From the NCBI GenBank assembly GCA_016748015.1, contig JAAOMT010000603.1:477532-541531 (forward strand): a DNA stretch of 64,000 nt, written 5' to 3'. The stretch comes from Geosiphon pyriformis (Eukaryota > Glomeromycota > Glomeromycetes > Archaeosporales > Geosiphonaceae). Shown here piece by piece: positions 1 to 11,835 of this stretch. The notes under the pieces were generated by a model. It was not told where the DNA came from. It was given only the letters and a program-made list of their open reading frames with translations, and ran no database searches. How positions within the stretch are numbered: position 1 is the first letter of the stretch; each line of letters opens with the position of its first letter. The translations under genes were made by a program, and so were the position numbers.

Positions 1-3000
1 ATAATAAAATAAAATATTTAAATTATATATTTATATATATATTAAATTAAAACTTAAAAGTCAAAATTTAAAATTTAAAATAAAATTTTAATAAAATTTG
101 AGTATTGTTATTGGCTAAAATTTAACTCATAAAATTTTTTTTTAAATTTTATTATCAATTAATATAAATTATTATTTTATATTTAAAAATATAATTTTTT
201 ATTTTTTAATTATTTTAATAAAATTATTACCATTTAAACAATTTTTTTCTAAATAAAAAATTAATATTAAACTTTAAATTTTAATAAATTATAAATTAAA
301 CTTTGAATAATTAATTATATATAATTTTAGAATAACTTTTTTATTTTTATATTATATTTAATAAGTAAAATCTAAATATTATTTAATAAAATACATTAAA
401 TTAAGTAATTTAAACTATATATAAATTATACATATTTTATATATAACTAGTTATTTAAATTGATTAAAATAACATTATGTTTTTATATAAACAAAAATTA
501 TATTACTTATATCTAAAAAAAACAAATATAATATACATGTGCTAAAACTAATACCAAAAGTCTTAGCAATCTTAAGCATTTTAATTATATTACTAAACAG
601 TATAGATAAAAAATTCAATATTCAAAAAAACCAATTTATTATACAAAATTAAATCATTGTTCTATAATAAACCAATATTTAAAATAAATAAACCAGATTT
701 TTTTTTACTTACTAATACAAAATTATACATAAAATTCACAATCTTATTAACAATAATCTTAGTATTTTTAAAAACAAATAAAAACTTTTATATAAAGTTA
801 TATATATAATAATATTAAAAAAACAATTAAAACATATATAATAATAATTTACATAAATCAAACATAGTTTTTTATGCAATAATATATAAATTTAATAAGT
901 TTTTCTATATTATAGCATCTATTTTACATAAAAAAATAATTTAAAAATTTAACTTTGCTATAATATAAACACAATATAAATTCTTACAGATAGTTATAAG
1001 CAACTAATAATATAAGATTTTTATAAAATAAAATTGTATACCAATTATAGTTTTGCTTATAAAACTGGCTGCCATATAAAAATCTGAATATTATATTAAT
1101 AATGACCAAATTCAGTTAATATTTTCAATTAAATAACTATTCAAGACTCTAATATTAGAACCAACTTCTCAATAAACATAATAAATTGTTCAAAAAATTC
1201 TATAAACAAAATATTTTGTGTTTTTAATACAACTATCTTATTAGTTTTAATAAATTGTTTTTAAATATAGACCAAAAGCATTATGTTTAAGAAAAAAATA
1301 GCATTAATCAATGCATTAATTTTTTTATTGTCTAAAATACCAAAATAATTTTTAACTTTATACTAATTAACATGTAAATTTTTTTCTGATAACATTTAAA
1401 ATATAATATTGTTTAATTCAATAGTAATTACAAAAATCTGACAATATTATGTTTAATTTTAAAGAATATGTATTCAAAACTGCTTGGCTATTAAATTTTA
1501 TTTTAATTATATAGAAAAAAAAAACACATTTTAAAGCCAGTACAATAATTTGTAGTTTGGCTATTATAAAAAAACCAAACCAAATAATTTAATATTTATA
1601 TTCAAATTTAAATTTTAAAAAAATACTACAATACTTGTTATTATATTAATTGTATTTAAATTATTTAAAAAACTATTAATGTAAATAGAAAAACAGATTA
1701 TATTAATACTAAGTAACTAATTATAAATGAAACCAAATTTATCTAAAACCAAAATATTTAAAAACTAAAAATTAATAACCAAAAATAAATTAATATAGTA
1801 AAAAGCTAAGTCATTTAAAAATTTAATTGTCAAAATAAATTGTCTAAAAACCAAGTCTTAAAAATCCAATTTTTTTTAATATTTGAAAATTTTTTAGTTA
1901 AAAACACCACTATTTTTATTATGTAATTGTTTAATAAAAGTAATATTAAATTACTTAAAAAAATATTTTGAAAAAAACCATGTTATTCAAAACTATTAAC
2001 ATTAAAGTTTTATTCAAAATCAAAAAACAGAAGACAAAAATTTTTTTAAAAACAAATTATAATTACAAAAAATTTTAATTATATTAGCCAAAAAATTGTT
2101 TATTAAACTAATTTTAAAATAAACTAAAAATACAAAAAATGAATAAAAAACCAAATTAAAACCTGTAAGTTTAGAAACTTGTAATTAAACAGCTGGTCCA
2201 AAATATTATCAACATTAAAAAAACTTAACACAAAAGTTAATTTGTACTTAATTTATATCTGCTTAAAAAATCTTAAATCATATAAAGAAAAAATAGTAAA
2301 TTATATTATTTAAAAAGTTTAAAAGTAAACCAAATTTTAATTTTAAACTCTTTTTTATTAAAATATTTCACTTATTATATAATAAAAATAAAACTAAATT
2401 AAGTTTTATAATTAATAATAAGATATAAAATTATTAAGATTAAATACAAAAATTGTTTGTTAAAAATAACTTTTTTCAAAACTTTGCTAGTAAAAAATCT
2501 AATATTTAAATATATTTTAATTAAGTTAGGCTTTGACAAACCATTTGTTGACAAAAAAATACTTAAATATCTATTAAATTCTTCTTTTTTAGCAATTAAA
2601 ATAAACAAATTACTAATTAATAATAAGAAAATATTAATTTTATAATTAATAAAAATGGTTATTGTCTTATTATTGTTAATTAAAATATTATTAATTTGAA
2701 AAAGTTTACTTATAATATTTAATCTATATTGAATTACAATTTAATTATTGTCTATTCAAATTGTGTTATTAATAAAAACACCAATAGCAAAAAAATAGAT
2801 TAAATTAGCTTAGTTTTTAATTTATTCTGTTTTAGTTATAAATTTAATATTCATTTTATATTTATATATGTTTTTGTTTTTTGACTTAACACAAAAAAAG
2901 ATCATAAAAAATTTGTCAAAAAAGAAAAAAACCATTTTATTTTAATTTAATTTATTATATATATAATAATCATTTGTTAAGCCAAAATCTATTATAATTT

Positions 3001-6000
3001 GATTTACCCAATAATTGTAAATACTACTAAAAAATTTAATAAATTTGTTACATATTTAATTTAAATTAAGCTATTTTTTAAATATTTTTAGCCTATTAAA
3101 TTATATGTTTTATACATATTTTGTAGAATTAATCAAAGTTTACAGTTTTTTTTTAAAGTATTTTCACTATTAAATCAACTGCAAAAATCAAAAACTGTAT
3201 TATAATACTCTTTAATATTAAGAAATTATTCTTCTAAAAAACATTAAACTTACTACAAACTAAAAAAAATTCTATTAAACAAAATTTCAAAAAGAATTTT
3301 TCAAGTAATTTTAATCAAAACAATAAGCATAATATTGGTTAAAATTTTTATTTATATAATTTAGAAGCTATTAATATCTATGTCTTTTTTTAAGACTAAA
3401 AAACTAATTTATCTAATATATAAATACTTAAAAAATTTAATAGCATATCTAAAACCAATTTATTATAATGTTTTAAAAGTTTATTTAATATCTTAGATAA
3501 TTTAGCAGCTTTTTTATTTGGCAAATTTATTATTATATTTAGTATTTTATTAGTCATATAAACCAAAAACAAATACTATTAATACTATATTTTAAGAATA
3601 ATTTTCAATATTTTTTATTTTTTTGTTTACTGTTTTATAATTAAATTTATTTTAGATTTGATTTTATCAAATTTCAGTATTAAATTCTTATTATTAACCA
3701 AATAATTTAATATTATCTTATAAAAAAATGTTCTAAAACAATTTTAATAGTATAATTTTTATTAATCTTAAATTTTTTTATTTTTTTATTAATAACAAAA
3801 TTAATTCTTATAACTTTAACTTATTAAAATTTAACAAACTTTAATACATAATAAAATTTTTTAATTTTAACTAACTTAAATCTAATTATGTCAAAACTAA
3901 TACTTAATATTAAAAAATTTTAAATAAAAAAAGTATTTACTTTATTAAGTAAAAATTAATAATCTAATAAATCTTTAAACTTGTAATTAAAACCTAAATA
4001 TAAAGCTTAAACAATCATAAAAACCAGAATTTTCAATTAATAAAAACAAGAAAAAACTTTGATAAAAATACTATCAAATTTTTGCTTTAATATTTAAAAA
4101 GATTTTATTGGCTAAAAAAACAATTTTTTAGATAATATTCTACATAGAATTTATATTAAAATATTTTTTGAAGTAATAAAACCTGTATTAAACATAGTAA
4201 TTTTTGCCAATATAGTTTTTTTAAATTGTGAATATTTAGTTATATTTGTTTTTTTTTTAAATTGTATTTTTAATGATTTTTATTAATTTGTCTGTAAAAA
4301 ATATCTAAATATAATAATTAATATTAAAAAATTTATTCATATTTAAAACTTCTTTGATAATTATTATATTAATAAAATTTAATAATATAAAACATAATTA
4401 ATTGTTTTTTTAATACTTTTAAAGTTTTTTTAAGTAGAAATTTTAGCAAACAAACTACTAATTAAAGAGTTAACCAAACTAAAATTCAAATATTTCTTAA
4501 AATTAATACTGTATTTAATACTATTTTTATTAAAATTATTTTTATTAAATGCTTTAATTATAAAAAAATTAATAATAAGTACTTAATTCAAGTATTTTTT
4601 CAAAAATACATTTGTATATAAACTTATTACAAAAACTAAATATTTGTTTTTAAACAATAAAAAACTATTAAAAACTTATTAAAAATCTTTAAAATTTTTA
4701 AAACATATTAAACTAAAAATTTGTTTATAATTATTATAATATCAATACTTAGATATTCTGAATTTAAACCAGAAATAAATATCTTTAATTTATTAAATTT
4801 ATTTACAATCCAAAATTTATTACTAAAATAAAACTTAGTTTTTATAACAATTAAAATATTATTATTTAATTTTTTATGCTATCTAATAATATTATTTTGC
4901 TTAGCAAAAATATTCATGTTTTTAATATTATATATAGTTATTTTTTAAGTTAAATTACTTATTAAAAACAAAAAGAAGATATTATATTACTGTTTAAACA
5001 AAAAGAATTAAGTTTATTTAAAATAGACTTAAATAAATTTACTAAAATTATTATGTTTGTTTTTAGATGACCAATTTTAAAAGTCAAAACTTTTGATTTA
5101 CTTGTAAATAATTTTAAATTAATATATATTTTAATTATGTTAAAACAGTTATTAAACAAAAAATTATCTATTATTATGTTCAAAATTATTTTAGTTTGAA
5201 GATATATTGTTTTGGTATTTGGTTATTAAAAAAAAATAGAATTTAACTTACATAAAATTACAAAAACTTGGTTGGCAAGAAGTTTTAAAGAATATTTTAA
5301 AATGCTTAAATAAAAATTCAAAGCCAAAGTTATAATACTATTGTTTAAAACATTATTGGTATATTTGCTATAATAAAAAAGCTTGAAAAAATCGATGATA
5401 AAAAAAAATTCTTGTTATTAATTACAGATATTGAAATTTTATTACTAAAAAAGACCAATCAAAAAATAAAAACTTGCTTTTTTACATATATATATATAAA
5501 CTATTGTCTATTAATATTTGAAAATAGTTTTTTTTATAGTCAAATATTTTCTCATTAAGTATACAATTACTTAAAACATGACCATATTGTTTATAAATGA
5601 TACATAAAAATAATAATAATTTAGCTTAATACAAATTTATATCTTTAAAATAGAAATTAAGTAAATAATCATATTTTTAGTATTTGCTAAATTAAAATAT
5701 ACAATAAAATAATAAACTATTATATAAATAATTGAGTTATATACTATAATATATTTTTTTTTATTATATAATACAAATAAGCTTAACAGATTTTAAATAA
5801 TTGTTTTAATTAAAAGTATATAAAACAAAACATGATATTAGTCTTTGAAGTTTTATGTTTGTTTGTTAATAACAGTTTTGATTATTTATATAAAGTTTTT
5901 ACTTAATAGAATTGACTATTTAGAAGCTACTAAGTTAATAATTTTAATAATTTTAAATTTAACTAATATCTTCTATTAAAAATTTATTAACTATATTTTT

Positions 6001-7020
6001 ATTAATTTTATTTTGTTGAATTTGGTAAACATTAATATTATTACCAATTTGAAAAAATTAATTGGAATTTTTTTGATAATTAGCTTTTAATTTGATTTTG
6101 TATTAATATATATAAAATTGATATTAATTAAAATATTTTTATTAATAGTCAAATCTTTTGTTTTTATTAAGACTAAATTCGAAAATAAACATTAATCTAA
6201 TAATATTATAAAATTTTGAGAAAGTTAAAATTATTTACTTAATAAAATAATTTTTTTACTATTTTCAATTTATTATTAAAAATTTTTTCAAAAACAGTTA
6301 ACATATTTATGTCTAAAGTAAATAATTTAACAGATTTAAAAGACTTTTTTTTTTTATTAATAAAAAAGTTTTAGTGTTTAATTTGCTAAATAATAGTAGA
6401 AAAAAATCTTTAATTTTGTTATTACTTATATAATTTATTATAAAAAAATACAGTTATTTAGTTAAATTGAATATAATTGTTCTAATATAATATAATATAT
6501 TATTATTTATGTTTTTGTTATTTTTTATATTATTTAAATTTACATAATGTGTTTTTTTAATCAGAGAATTGTCTAAATTGTTAGCTTTTAAAACTTTATT
6601 TGTACTATTTACTTTACTATCTATTTTGCTTTTTTAAGATTTATATAAAATACTTTTATTTTTATTTAAGAAATTAAAATCTACAAATCTAATTAACATG
6701 GCATTAATAATATAATTTATGTTAAGCTTTCTGTTTTTTTATTAATGTTTTTATGAATAAACATAAATAAATTTTTTTTTTATATTAGAGCAAGATTTTA
6801 CTACAGTTTTATTATTTCTAGAAACTAAAAAAACTATTAGTTTTATTATTATAAAAAAATTGTTGATAACAGAAATACTTATAAAATTAATATGAAAAAA
6901 GAAAATATAAATAAAAATATTGAAATTTTTTTTTGCTTCTGTTATAATAAAAAACTTTATAAAAAAAAGATAATTTGTTTTTTTATTTATTTATTTAATA
7001 TTTTTTTTTTTTTATTATAT
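1..7020. repeat. A+T-rich block of decayed transposon DNA
   Basis: This stretch is almost entirely A and T; I saw only about two CpG dinucleotides in it (near 5393 and 6180). No intact gene is visible, and open frames are short and rich in Lys, Asn, Ile, Phe and Leu as expected from composition alone. One segment (2399-2608, minus) is recognisable as a reverse transcriptase relic of the LINE family found at 38.5-54.5 kb, so I infer that much of the block is mutated retrotransposon. The composition changes abruptly at about 7020, where the 3' end of the ORF1-only element begins. Confidence 0.8.
2399..2608 (-). pseudogene. LINE reverse transcriptase relic
   Basis: The 69-residue frame aligns without gaps to the thumb-side part of the LINE reverse transcriptase encoded at 44998-45200 on the plus strand. 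Shared landmarks include FILIAKK against FIAKK, YLSIFLSTNGLSKPNL against YLGIFFSTKGLSKPSL, and LKKVIFNKQFLYLIL against LKKAVSNKQYLYLVL. Most replacements (Ser to Asn, Val to Ile, Ala to Val, His to Tyr, Pro to Leu) are explained by single G-to-A or C-to-T changes. It is a dead fragment of the same family in the opposite orientation. The frame on the opposite strand is its antisense shadow. Confidence 0.8.
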
Positions 7021-8948
7021 TTTAACGAGCGAGACCCAAATACCACCTAAACTATGATACTACAAAAGGGATTATATTATAGGCATAAATCATGCATTTT
7101 CTACATGTGATCAGACACTCGGCCCAATCAAGAACTCACTACACTGAATCAAAAGTAGGTGGAAATAATCCCAACCCACGAATTCTCTCAATGATACCAT
7201 TCAGATTCCTAGAGTCAAAAATAAACTCACTAAGAAACAATCTAGTAGACTCAATATTGCCTTTGGTTTCAGCACCAGACATACGCCATAAAGCAATAAC
7301 ATGCTCAATAGTGTCCTTACTTAAAAAGGAAGGCTTAGTAGCCAGCATACCATCATAATCCATATCACTAAAATCAACCTCAGATCTAAGACAAGCAATG
7401 TCCTTGGAGACCTCAACCAAGAGATTAGAAAAATTGTTAGCAGCACTCTTCATAGAAATGAGATTCTTCTCGACCTGAACAGCCTTAGCAGCATTATCAT
7501 CAAGAAGACGAGACACCAAAGCAACCAAAGAACTAACAAGCTTAACAATAGATTTAACCAGAGCAGCCAAATTCGAAATCTGCTTTTCCAAAGAGTCTAA
7601 TCTAGAACCAACAGCAGGATCAACAACAGAAGCAGCCAAAGAAGCCACCAAAAGAGGAAACTCAGAAAGACCAGAAGGAGCAGCAGTCTTGGCATATGAA
7701 GCAAAACCCACAAAACGAGACTTGAAAACCTTGGGAATCTTGGGAGTGAAGGGTGGGAAAATCTTGCAATCTATGGCCAGATGGCCCATTTCTTGACACT
7801 TAAAGCAGCGCCAGCAGCCAGGAGTTTTCCACCAGATACAGCATTTCCTTAGAGTACCAGTCTTGACTACAGCAGAATTCAAATCATCTTGAGAGCCAAA
7901 TGTAACCAAAGTGAACCGGGAATGACGACCAGAATCAGGAGAATGAAAGATGAAACATGTACAACCACCAATCTAAGAAATCATATCACTGATTTCAAAG
8001 ACAGTACAATCAGAGGAAAGGTTGACCAATTTGGTCTTAAACTTATCACAAGACAAAATAGTCTCATTTTGATTTACCGGAGGGAGGATTCTAACACTAT
8101 CCTTACCCACCAAGACTGACCAATGCTTCAAGGCAGACACAGCAGAGTCCAACTTTTCAAAATAAACCACCACATACTGCCAAATGCTAGCAGGCTTCAG
8201 CACAACACGAGCGACACTACCAAACACACCAAGAGCCAACTTGATGTCAGCAGCAGACACACCCAAAGATACATCACACAGCACAACAGCAGCAGAAGAA
8301 GAACCAAATTTAGAAACCACCAAAGACTTGGCAATTTTGAGAGTGGCCAAACAAACAGAGCTTGTAAGTTCAACCAGAAACGCAGCTTCCAAAGACTGTT
8401 GAGAAGCAAATTCCACATAAAAAAGCTTTACATTGTCTTTTGAAACAGATTTGGCACCCAAGAAACTATGCACAGACTGAAAAACAGTCTTAACATGAGC
8501 CAATTTGGTCTTAAAAGTAGCACCAGGCACCAGAGTGGAGGCCACCCACTCAGCAAACCTTTAATGACTAATAATAATTTCCCAAGCACCACCAAAAGTA
8601 GCACCAGAAACTAAAGAAGGAGATAAATCAGTTTCCATTTGATCAGCCCAGTTCCCAAGAACAGATGACCCAACAGGAGGAGATTGTTTTGCTTCTAAAA
8701 CTGGCGATGATCTGCCAGAAAACACCACATTTGGCAATACAGCCAGTGGTTGATCTTGGCCCATCTTAGATGACGTGCCGGATGATGCTACTGAGATCTC
8801 ATCTAGGATCTCATTGGGAACCACAAATGGGTTTGGTGTGACAATAGCAAAGGCAAGCGACTGCCTCCACTTTTCTGAACTTTTGGTCTTTTTGATCATT
8901 TTTTTTGAAAAGGTGGTGCCAGAAGCACCAGGTGTTGAGTCTATAGAG

Positions 8949-9204
8949 GGGAAGACCAGCTTATTTACTGGTCTATTATTAAAAACTTTTGGGCTCTTAG
9001 TCGGGATGGAGGCAACACTGGGACTAACCCAAGTGTGTCTCTTTGAAGGAACTTTGACTGGTAAAAAACCAGCCAAAGATGGGGAAGTTGATTCAGTGGC
9101 TACCAAAGGCAGCTTTTCACGATTACTGGGTAAGGGGAAGGCTTCTAAAACGTTTTGTCTAGTTGCTTCTACAACAGAAAGAGCTCCTCTGGTTGAAATT
9201 TTAT
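8949..9204. repeat. 256-bp direct repeat, left copy beside assembly gap
   Basis: This sequence is identical over 256 bp to 9225-9480. It ends exactly at the run of Ns. The pattern is that of two contig ends that overlap but were not merged, so I read it as an assembly artefact and not a true tandem duplication. Confidence 0.85.
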
Positions 9205-9224
9205 NNNNNNNNNNNNNNNNNNNN
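9205..9224. other. Assembly gap (20 N)
   Basis: Twenty Ns separate two identical 256-bp stretches. Removing the gap plus one copy (276 bp, a multiple of three) leaves the ORF1 frame intact. Confidence 0.95.
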
Positions 9225-9480
9225 GGGAAGACCAGCTTATTTACTGGTCTATTATTAAAAACTTTTGGGCTCTTAGTCGGGATGGAGGCAACACTGGGAC
9301 TAACCCAAGTGTGTCTCTTTGAAGGAACTTTGACTGGTAAAAAACCAGCCAAAGATGGGGAAGTTGATTCAGTGGCTACCAAAGGCAGCTTTTCACGATT
9401 ACTGGGTAAGGGGAAGGCTTCTAAAACGTTTTGTCTAGTTGCTTCTACAACAGAAAGAGCTCCTCTGGTTGAAATTTTAT
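9225..9480. repeat. 256-bp direct repeat, right copy beside assembly gap
   Basis: Second copy of 8949-9204. It starts immediately after the Ns and runs into unique sequence at 9481 (TAGATATC), consistent with the overlapping end of a second contig. Confidence 0.85.
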
Positions 9481-9575
9481 TAGATATCTTAGAACAGATA
9501 TCAGGTGTAGTCTTTTTACTCTTAGCTCTGGTCGTGGTCATAAAATTAAGGAGACAAAGAGTAAATTTTATTTAA

Positions 9576-11340
9576 TATATTTAAACATTTTTTTAAGTTT
9601 TTATTACATTTAAAATTTTTATTAATTAATTTAATAATTTAATATATTATATTAAAATTATTGTTTTATTATTATTTATAATATTAATTTTAAACTGATT
9701 TATTAAAAGTTTAGTTAAAAAAATTATTTATTTTAATATAATTTATTATAATATTAATTGGTTTTAAATAATATTAATTATAATATTATTGCTTATTAAA
9801 AATATTTAACTTTAAATATAAAAAACAAAGATTTAATTATTAAAAAACAAATAAAAATTTTAAATAAATTTTAAGTAATATTGTTAAAATTTTGATTAAA
9901 ATTAATAAAAAAGATTAAAATAGTATTTTAAATAATAATAATATATTTAATAAAATATTTGTTTTATAAAAATTACAAAATTTTAATATTAAGTTTAATT
10001 TTAATAAAATAATTAAATAAATATATAAGTTAATTACATATAATAAAAATTTAAGTTATATAATATGTAAAATATATACTTTATATTTGTATTTTATTGT
10101 TTAATTTATATATATAATTTTTTTGTAAATTAAAATAAATAATAAAAAGATTATATTTTGTTAAAATTATTGTTTTAATAAAACTTTTTAATAATAAAAG
10201 CAAAAATATATAAATATATATATATATAATTGGTAAAAAATACATAAGTTATATTAATGTAAAATATTTAGTTATTATATTATATTAAATTATTTTACTT
10301 ATTAAATTAAAAAAATATATATTAATAATATAATTATATAATATAATTTTAATTAATTTAAATAATTATTTATGTGATTTGTATTTATTATAAATATATA
10401 TATATATAATATACATATAAATTATATACATAAATAATAATAAAATTTTATTTTATTTTAAATTACATAAAAATATATTATTATTATTACAAATTTAAAA
10501 TTTAAAACTGTTTTTTTTTGGTTTTATATTTAAGTTACTATTTAGTCTGTAATAATTTATTTAATTATAATTAAATTTAATATAAACATAAAATTTTTTT
10601 TAAAAAAACAAACAAAAAATCATTTTAATTATAACTAATTTAGTAAAATTGTTAATATTTGTTAACAAATTTAATATAAAAATAAAAAAAATTCTTTGTT
10701 ATTAAAAACAAAATTAAAATTAATTGGTAATAAAATAAAATTATAATTTATATAAAAAATATTAATTTAAATCAAAAATTAATAATAAAATATGTAATAA
10801 TACTTTATATTTAATTTAATTATAAAGTAGTTTTAACTTATTAAAACTTAATTAAATAAATATATTCAAATAAAAACAAAAACAAATAAGTTATTTAAAT
10901 TAATTAATTTAAACTAAATTATTTTTAATTAAAACACAAAAAAATTTATATTAATCAATATCTTAAATATTAATTTTTTGTTTAAATTATAATTAACAAA
11001 AATCAAAGTTAATAAATTATTAATTATAATAAAATTTATACCAATTTTATAATTTTTTTCATAACACAAATATTTTATTTTAAAAATCAATTATAATAAT
11101 AAAAATCAATTATTAAAAAAATTTAATGCATAAAAAAAAATTTGAAATATTTTTATAATAATTTAGTTTTAAATATTACTTAACATATTTTAATTCATAA
11201 TGTTTAATAATATATATATATCCAATTATCAATTAAAATGGTAATTCTAAAAATTAATATAGTTTAAATGCCAATAAAAACTAATTAATATCAATAAATC
11301 TTAAATAAACCACACTATCATTTTCCTCAAATTAAAAGTT
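9576..11340. other. A+T-rich noncoding DNA
   Basis: Extremely A+T-rich DNA with TA-rich runs (for example about 10208-10230 and 10395-10412) and no recognisable gene or repeat family. It resembles the block before 7020 and is probably the same decayed transposon material, but nothing here could be identified. Confidence 0.6.
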
Positions 11341-11835
11341 ATGCAATAAAGTTATTTATTAAAATAACATTTCTTTGTAACCACAAGAGTCTTGTGGCCG
11401 AATTGAAAAATCATTAAATCTCATGAACCCTACGACATTCGGAAACAATAAAAATCTTCAAAAATGGAAAATCAAATTTTATTTGAAGAGACTTGATGGG
11501 ATCATCCGACTTTTAACATCGCAACCTTTAGATGCTAACCTGAATTTATGAAGTTTCCTTGAGTTCGAATAATAAAAAGTCTTGTCTTAATTGATGAAGG
11601 TTTTGGTTGTTTCGCCATTTAAGATTTAATTACAATTGTATATTAAGTTTTTATTTACAAAGTCAGAAGACTATAATCCTCCCTCTAACCAAGAGTAATA
11701 AAGGGGCACGGAGTAACTCAATTGGTACTAATTAATTGAAAATAGAGGAAAACCATAATAAATTTAATTTATAAGCTTCACTTTTAACTGGAATGAAAAC
11801 CCTTTTAAAAATGATGGACAAACCGTTAAGTAAAA
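11341..11835. other. 3' flank of the P/Q-rich protein gene
   Basis: Normal-composition DNA downstream of the minus-strand gene ending at 11836. It holds a perfect short palindrome at 11381-11397 (CCACAAGA, one base, TCTTGTGG). A stretch at about 11705-11730 resembles a tRNA D-arm/box A by chance level only. No coding region is supported. Confidence 0.6.

Larger units (their letters stand above)
7139..9541 (-). pseudogene. LINE ORF1 protein (RRM-like plus CCHC zinc knuckle), two nonsense codons
   Basis: One minus-strand frame of 801 codons, interrupted by TAA at 8561-8563 and TAG at 7973-7975; both are one transition from Gln codons and the frame is kept across each. From the N-terminus: a Ser/Thr/Pro-rich basic segment (starts MTTTRAKSKK); a folded segment with an RRM-like pattern (VVLCDVSLGVSAADIK ... 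GSVARVVLK ... YVVVYFEKLDSAVSAL); a CCHC knuckle at 7766-7807 (CFKCQEMGHLAIDC, spacing C-x2-C-x4-H-x4-C); and a Leu/Val-rich predicted coiled coil before the C-terminus. This is the layout of nucleic-acid-binding LINE ORF1 chaperones. The frame contains the assembly gap; 92 codons are probably counted twice, making the real protein about 708 residues. Plus-strand frames here are shadows. Confidence 0.75.
7022..9575 (-). mobile_element. ORF1-only LINE derivative (HAL1-like)
   Basis: A minus-strand element with a 5' leader of about 30 nt, one long ORF1 frame (9541 to 7139), then directly a LINE 3' untranslated region and an A-rich tail near 7000-7022. The 3' region read on the minus strand (about 7080-7120) has the series CGAGTG, CTGATCACATGTAGAAAATGCATGAT, which corresponds to CGAGTG, CTGGTTACGTGTAGAAAATACATGAT behind ORF2 of the LINE at 54.4 kb. 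No endonuclease or reverse transcriptase lies between ORF1 and this tail, so the element would depend on a LINE for mobility. A decayed collinear copy lies at 56.2-57.9 kb. Base composition is near normal, unlike both flanks, which suggests a recent insertion. Confidence 0.7.

Noticed and set aside
4962-5183. Further LINE relic on the minus strand (73-residue frame)
   Set aside because: I tried to align it to the endonuclease, RT and ORF1 segments and found no convincing run of matches.
8949-9480. True tandem duplication inside ORF1
   Set aside because: The copies are identical and abut a 20-N gap on both sides, which fits unmerged contig ends better.
8775-9575. 266-residue plus-strand frame opposite ORF1
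   Set aside because: It is the antisense shadow of the minus-strand ORF1, which has recognisable RRM-like and CCHC parts; the plus frame has none.
11700-11735. tRNA or SINE-like box A (GGAGTAACTCAATTGGTA)
   Set aside because: It resembles a tRNA D-arm, but no box B, acceptor stem pairing or anticodon arm follows.
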